A stretch of DNA of 64,000 bases. Origin: Wyeomyia smithii. Its lineage: Eukaryota; Arthropoda; Insecta; Diptera; Culicidae. Below the pieces are notes generated by a model, which did no database searches, was not told where the DNA came from, and saw only the letters and a list, made by a program, of their open reading frames with translations. The stretch spans positions 102,365,306 through 102,429,305 of the forward strand of contig NC_073695.1 in NCBI RefSeq assembly GCF_029784165.1, written 5' to 3'. Position 1 is the first letter of the stretch; every line of letters starts with the position of its first letter. This document shows positions 58,762-64,000 of this stretch, one piece after another. A program made the position numbers and the translations under genes.

Positions 58762-59426
58762 AGTTCGCCTTTGATCGTCGTCGAATCCGAAAGTTGGTGT
58801 GTCTCTTTTCGCTCTCTCTGTACCGCGGCGTATACGACGTTGTTGTTTGTTGTTTCGGCGAATTGAGCCGCCTGTTCGGCGGTATTTTTGTGGATATTAG
58901 TTGTAACATATCGGAGACAGTAAAGGAGTAACAAGTTGCACGGTGCGTTCGGTAAATTGTGAGTAAGCTTTGTTAGTTTTATTTTTTGGCCTCAGAGTAG
59001 TGGAAGTACGGTTAATCGAACGACGACTTCACCAAGTGTGTGTGTTTATTTTACGGTGGGTTGTTGATTATTTTGCGATTGTCGATGCAAAATAAGCAGT
59101 TGAAAGTGTTAACAGTGAATTCCTTTCCAGTGTTTCGGTGAATTTGGAAGGTTAAAGATAAAATAAAAGTCTCCATTGAAGATTGTCTCGTTCCGGAACA
59201 GTGGCCTCATTTTTGCAGCTGTGAAGTTATCGTCTCGTTGTTGCAGCTTAATCGTCTGCAGACGTGTTAAATAAGGTGAATAATTGTTCAGTTAGGTTAT
59301 AAGTATTGCCATTTGAACACCCCGGATTAGTTCAGAAACGATGGCGCACTGTTTACATTAACTTCAACTTCTCCGAACACGGATCGCTCGAAGCAAGTCA
59401 ACATTACGTATAGTACTGCCAGATAA
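58762..59426 (+). promoter_or_regulatory. candidate transcription start and non-coding first exon
   Basis: 'ctcagttc' at 58759-58766 matches the insect initiator TCAGTY (A at 58762). 'agttg' 31 bp downstream fits the downstream promoter element consensus, though offset by about 3 bp. CT-rich, GAGA-type sequence (58801-58822) follows. The next 600 bp have the texture of mosquito 5' untranslated leader, with no long plus frame, and a strong donor 'ataa|gtaagc' sits at 59426/59427. Another donor-like 'att|gtgagtaag' lies at 58958/58959. The coding exons would be to the right, beyond the window. This is inference. Confidence 0.4.
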
Positions 59427-62200
59427 GTAAGCGATGAAAATTGTTTTCACCGTAGTGCCGTCTCACAATCAAGTCTCGATTATTTCTCATGCATGCATCT
59501 GTCGAAACTGATAATCGAGAGCCGTTACTGGCGGGATTTGTACAGTGTAATATGAACAGTCAATCTATGAACAGTTGGAATGTTCGTAGTGGCGCTTTTG
59601 CTACATAGATGCGCTTCATGATTGTTCAGAATAAAGCTAATTGTTTCTACGAGGCTATCAACGGCGGTAATGTATTGTATTAGTAAGCACTCGGACGGAG
59701 ACAAACGTGTTCTTTTATACAGTTTGCCCTTAGTAATCAGTCAAAGGAATAATGTTGAATGTTTCTAATCGGTTAGCTTTATAGTGAACTGCTCTTGCGA
59801 CCATCTCCAAAAATTATTGACAATTGACTGTTATGATACCAATAATACGTAATGTTTCTTGGATAAATCAGTGCTGCCATATATCGTTGCAGTATTCGAT
59901 TCTAATGTAGGGCTATTCTAGACTTATGTATGGCACATTGAGGCTAATACTAAAAACTAAAAAGTTATTAATGAGATTTTTAGACTTGAATTTGCTTTAA
60001 TAGCATCAAAATTATTCAATATATTCATAAACTATAGATTTACTACATTTTCACTTATTTTCTGTCGGCCTAATTCCGCCAATGTTGTGTCATATAAATA
60101 TAATATGTAACCCATTTTCTTAATCCATTAGGCAAAAGTTTAACACAAGAATAACTTTATCGATTAAGCTCAAATACTAGGTGTTATTCCTCACTTCCAT
60201 GGTGTTTTTTTAAGAATTGAAGGTCCTATAGTAAAAATCAGCCCAAAGTTTTGGACGTAGGACCTGCAATCGCCTCCAATTATTCTCAACACAATGGTGA
60301 CCAAAAAAGCCAAGCGATCCTCTTTAACTTTTCTTACGCGGTTTGATTTTTTTCTGTTAAATCTCACCCAGTAGCCACAGTTCTGGAAAATGACATCTCA
60401 TACAACAGCAACAAACTTGGGAAGTTGATGCACTCAACTCGTCTACTAAGTAATCGTTTGTTGGTCCCCGGGCGGCTCGTGGTTGTACAACAGCCGGAGT
60501 GACGACTATGTCGTGTGTGGTAAACCGTCAACAATTTCGAGCGCATGTTGCCATGTGGCTGTCGAGTTAATATTTGTTCTCCGGAAGGATGATAGAAGAT
60601 ACTGCCATCGGATAGAACGCGGTCGGGATGGTTTGTTATTCACAGAATCAAGTGTAGTTATCAAAATGGACGTCTCGTTCGATGACTAGTATGAAAATGA
60701 TTTCGGAACATTAATATTAACTAAGGGAATGAATTGGAGTTTATTGAATCAGGGTCGGCTAAAGACACGTGCTCTAATTGTTATTTAAAAACTTCATAAT
60801 AACTCATAATTCTTCGTAAACAACAAAACTCGTTGCTCTTATAAAGTCATGTTTTATTTTTCGCACAAAACTAGAAGCCAATACCAAAGTTGTTCACAAA
60901 CAAACTGAACGTAGACGAATAAAATGTTTACTGATCTTTCGTGATCACAGACCGATTCAAGCGGACTAAAGCGATGAGTAACATCTTGAACGGTTGTACG
61001 CAGTGTGCCGCTACAGGCGTTGTATATGTATACTATCGGTGATGCTTGTAGTAAGACATACTGGTGTGATGGAGCAATGTGATTACAAAGTCAAGTTCAA
61101 CCGGAATGGATTTGTGCTTGAGTGTATTTGTTTTCCTATGTACGATTAGCTTGTATATAACGCACGATTGGTGCTCATTGAATGATTTTCTATTTAATTA
61201 TGTACACTCAGCGAAGTGCCGAAGTATAACAAAGCGAGTTGATTCATGCGAACAGGTAAGCGACATACACGGAACTGAGGCACCAAAAACAAGATCGACC
61301 TAAGATCGCTAGCTGTGTATACAAATAAAATTTAACGACACTACTGCTTTGATCGGTAAACGTCGCAACATTGATGTGTCTATTCGTTACAAGCGTTACT
61401 TAGCACCGAGTTCGTGACTTGATCTGATACTCGTCCAACTTTTCATGTCAGCCCTTAAAATACTCTTTATAAAGTCGGTCTGGATGTATATGCAGCATAC
61501 TCATTTGTCATTATAATAAGAGTGTATTTTTAATAAAAATTACGTCATTGTATCAAAAAGGCAACTTAGTTGGATAAAAGCGCCGGTTTTCTGAATATGG
61601 CGTGCAATAGAGAGAGACGCTACAAAAGCAATATTTTTAAACTACTTCGCAATGCTCAGAGTTAGTAACTGGTAACATAATCGGCCGTCAATGTTTTTTT
61701 TAATGTGGATACCTGAAATGTTTGTTTTTGTTTTGTTCCTAGAGGGTAAAATAGACATTTCTCAAATCTACAGAAAAAATCACGTGAAACACTGCACAGT
61801 AAACCTCATAGATTGAAATAAGAAATACGTGACTAATGGTGAACTTACTTCTGTAAGGTTTTTAAAATAACTTAGAATTCATGTAAATGTACATTTCTTC
61901 AAGTATTGTGAATTGATACTGTAGTTCACATAAGAAAAGAAATAATAAATTTTGAGCGGCTGCGATCAGCTTTCAAACGAAAACTACAAAAATGGATTTG
62001 ATCGTAAACATTGAGATCAACACAATACAAAACATCGCTTTTGTCAAAATGTCATAAAATCAAACTGTCGAAGTATCAAAAGGACAAAATTTTTAATTGC
62101 CGCATTATCATAATATGGGTAAAACTCGATTATCCGGAATTTTGACAAATATTTTAATCCGGTTAACCGATTAGGTAATTTTTTTTTATTTTACACATGT
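59427..62200. other. transposon-poor stretch, possible first intron
   Basis: No recognised transposon ends or proteins, in contrast to most of the window. Short frames (60364-60689, 61079-61303) lack recognisable domains. It would be intronic if the upstream exon is real. Confidence 0.35.
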
Positions 62201-62209
62201 CAAGAACAG

Positions 62210-62520
62210 TTAGTTTGATAAAAACAATTGTAATCGGTGAAATGAGGAATCGCATTCTTCTTCAAGATTCCCGGAAGCCTTGTCATCATGGTCTGGACCC
62301 CCTTGCGATCCAGACCATGATGACTTGATACGGAACTTGAGTTGTTGAGCTGTGCGGGCTTCCCAACGGTTTTTGTACATCAACTGGGACAGTATGACCC
62401 AATACGCCTCGATTGGCCCTGCCTGGAGTACGTTTGAGAAACTTACTTTCTTTCTTATTTTCTTATTTACGTGCGGTGTCGCTTTTGCCACTTTCCTGGA
62501 ATTTCCTGCAGCTGCTTCTC
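62210..62520 (-). pseudogene. DD37-type (ITmD37/maT-like) transposase C-terminal fragment
   Basis: The minus frame reads 'VLQAGPIEAYWVILSQLMYK' then 'NRWEARTAQQLKFRIK'. A PQARPIE.FW..L...VY..NW.A....QL..RIK pattern is the third-catalytic-residue region (the E of PIE) of Tc1-mariner relatives with DD37E/D spacing. The rest of the enzyme is missing. Near its inner end the sequence contains a 15-bp perfect inverted repeat (62283-62297, 62309-62323). Confidence 0.65.
62283..62323. repeat. hairpin: 15-bp perfect inverted repeat
   Basis: 'tcatcatggtctgga' and 'tccagaccatgatga' are separated by 11 bases. It lies just after the transposase fragment and could be a rearrangement junction or a terminal hairpin. 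Confidence 0.85.
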
Positions 62521-63054
62521 CATGTACAGGGTATTTAAAAAGTTCGAATACACTTTAAAAATGTGTTTAAAAATAAAAATACCAGATATTCTCTAGTTAT
62601 TTTTAATAAGACAATGTTTATTGAGAACCTTCACGACATATTAGCTGGGAATGAGCCCCCCCCCCACCATTGTGCTGTACAAAGAGCTTATGACGTTTCT
62701 CAAAAAACTTGCACACGGCATGCAGCTGGCTCAACATCTTGTCCCAGATCTTGGAAATGAGCTTCTTAGCTTAATTCAGAGCGCTCACGTTATTTTCGCT
62801 CTGATTTCCAGCATGGGATTAAGGGCCGGGGAGCTGGGAGGCTCAAAGCACAGAACAGTTATGCAACTTCGAACAAAACTCTGCTGCAAATCATAGCCCA
62901 CGCTTTCGCATTCGTTATTCGCTTTTCTCTCCTATATTGATTTTACAGTGTTCGAGCAGTTCGTTCCAATAGTTTGAACATGCAACAAAAATCTATTCTT
63001 TTTTGCTTCAATGACCAGACAAAAAGGTGATCTTAAATCTATCGAAATCAAGTT

Positions 63055-64000
63055 AAGATGGGACTGTGTTCTAATATGCCCAGTATACAAGAAGGGTGAC
63101 AAGTTGGAATGTGAGAACTATCGAGCGATCACGATTCACAACGCAGCCTATAAAGTGCTCTCCCAGATCGGTCTTCACCATCTCTCGCCGCTAGCAGGTT
63201 TGTTGGAAGTTATCAAGCCGGTTTTGTGGGTGGGCGATCGAAAACGGACCAAATCTTCACGCTGCGGCAGAACCTCCAAAAGTGTTGCGAATACCAAGTC
63301 CTCACGCACCACCTGCTCATCGATTTCAAGGCCGCCTACGATACTATCGACCGTGTAGAGCTATGGAAAATCATGGACGAAAATGGTTTCCCTGCGAAAC
63401 TAACAAGACTGATCAAGGCACGATGGATGGTGTACAGTGAACATTATCAAACCCGTTTGAAGCACGCAAGGGACTTCGACAAGGCGACGGTCTTTCCTGC
63501 CTCCCGTTCAACATTGCGGTGTGATGAAACGTTCGGCCTTTAACATGCGGGGCACGATTCTCAATAAATCCAGCCAGTTCATCTGCTTCGCTGACAACGT
63601 GGACCTTGTCGGAAGGACGTTCCAGGCGGTTGCTGAACAGTACACCAAACTGAAACGTGAAGCAGAAAAGGTTGGATTGAAAGTGAATACGTCAAAGACT
63701 AAGTATCTGCTAGCAGGAGGAACCAAGCGCGATAGGGCTCGCATAGGCAGTAGCGTGATAATTGACGGAGAGGACTGGTGGTTGACGAATTTGTATACCT
63801 CGGATCTTTGGTAACGTCAGACAACAACTGCAGTAGAGAAATCCGCAGACGTAATGTAGCTGGAAGTCGTGCTTACTACGGACTCCACAAGACGTTGAGG
63901 TCTGGTAATCTTCGCCCCCGTACCAAGTGCACCATGTACCAGACGGGCACGAGACATGGACAATGCTCGAGGAGGACTTGCAAGCACTGGCCGTTTTCGA
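63055..64000 (+). pseudogene. RTE-clade reverse transcriptase, 5'-truncated, runs off window
   Basis: 'ICPVYKKGDKLECENYRAIT' and 'NAAYKVLSQ' begin near 63070. In a shifted frame, 'SKTDQIFTLRQNLQKC' and 'HLLIDFKAAYDTIDRVELWK' follow (63240-63370), then 'ENGFPAKLTRLIKA'. After a disrupted stretch comes the catalytic block 'FICFADNVDLVGRTF' (63575-63620), where the usual FADDID has FADNVD, and then 'KVGLKVNTSKTKYLLAG'. C-terminal sequence continues to the window end. The changed catalytic aspartate and frameshifts mark a dead copy. It belongs to the same clade as the copies at 25-26 kb and 52-54 kb. The left boundary is approximate. Confidence 0.85.

Overview
This window looks like intergenic, transposon-packed DNA from a mosquito, most likely a culicine and probably Aedes. 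The base composition is A+T-rich. It carries RTE-clade retrotransposon copies of the JAM type, a mariner, maT/ITmD37-like transposase pieces, tRNA-derived SINEs, many short terminal-inverted-repeat (TIR) elements with TA target duplications, and an abundant repeat built on 'ctcagagatggctgaaccg'. The species is inferred from these families and is not proved. I found no intact protein-coding gene, no true tRNA or rRNA gene and no CRISPR array.

Layout. 1-720 is the end of a dispersed repeat plus an (AC)n run. 1.5-3.9 kb is a TIR element with CAGCAAA-type motif arrays and a nested 1.1 kb TIR element. 5.07-5.40 kb is a short tandem array. 6.55-12.83 kb is one dead non-LTR retrotransposon (ORF1, endonuclease, reverse transcriptase and C-terminus, in order) split by three later insertions. 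12.95-13.66 kb, 16.3-16.5 kb and 16.75-23.4 kb are TIR elements and the dispersed repeat. 23.5-27.9 kb holds a maT-like fragment and a dead mariner broken up by a SINE-like repeat, a fresh-looking RTE copy and a pogo/Tigger-like MITE; a second SINE with clean target duplications abuts its 5' end. 32.86-34.35 kb is a long foldback element with an 8-bp duplication and a nested MITE. 34.85-38.72 kb is a second dead non-LTR element carrying two hAT insertions and an antisense non-LTR fragment that itself holds a hAT MITE. 40-51 kb has further MITEs, an (AT)n tract of about 150 bp and a fragment of a NACHT-type protein. 51.1-54.5 kb is an inverted repeat enclosing a 5'-truncated RTE copy. 55-58.3 kb is another TIR nest. 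A third RTE copy runs off the right end from about 63.05 kb.

Possible host sequence is limited. 58762-59426 resembles a promoter with a non-coding first exon (initiator motif, strong splice donor) ahead of a transposon-poor stretch, as if a gene starts there and codes beyond the window. 42869-43103 is a weaker candidate exon. 46063-46612 (minus) is a decayed immune-like NACHT/ankyrin gene piece.

I did not find a convincing new functional system. The most informative content is the layered insertion record: many junctions keep exact target duplications, so the relative order of insertions can be read directly. All calls come from reading by eye; no alignment or database search was possible.
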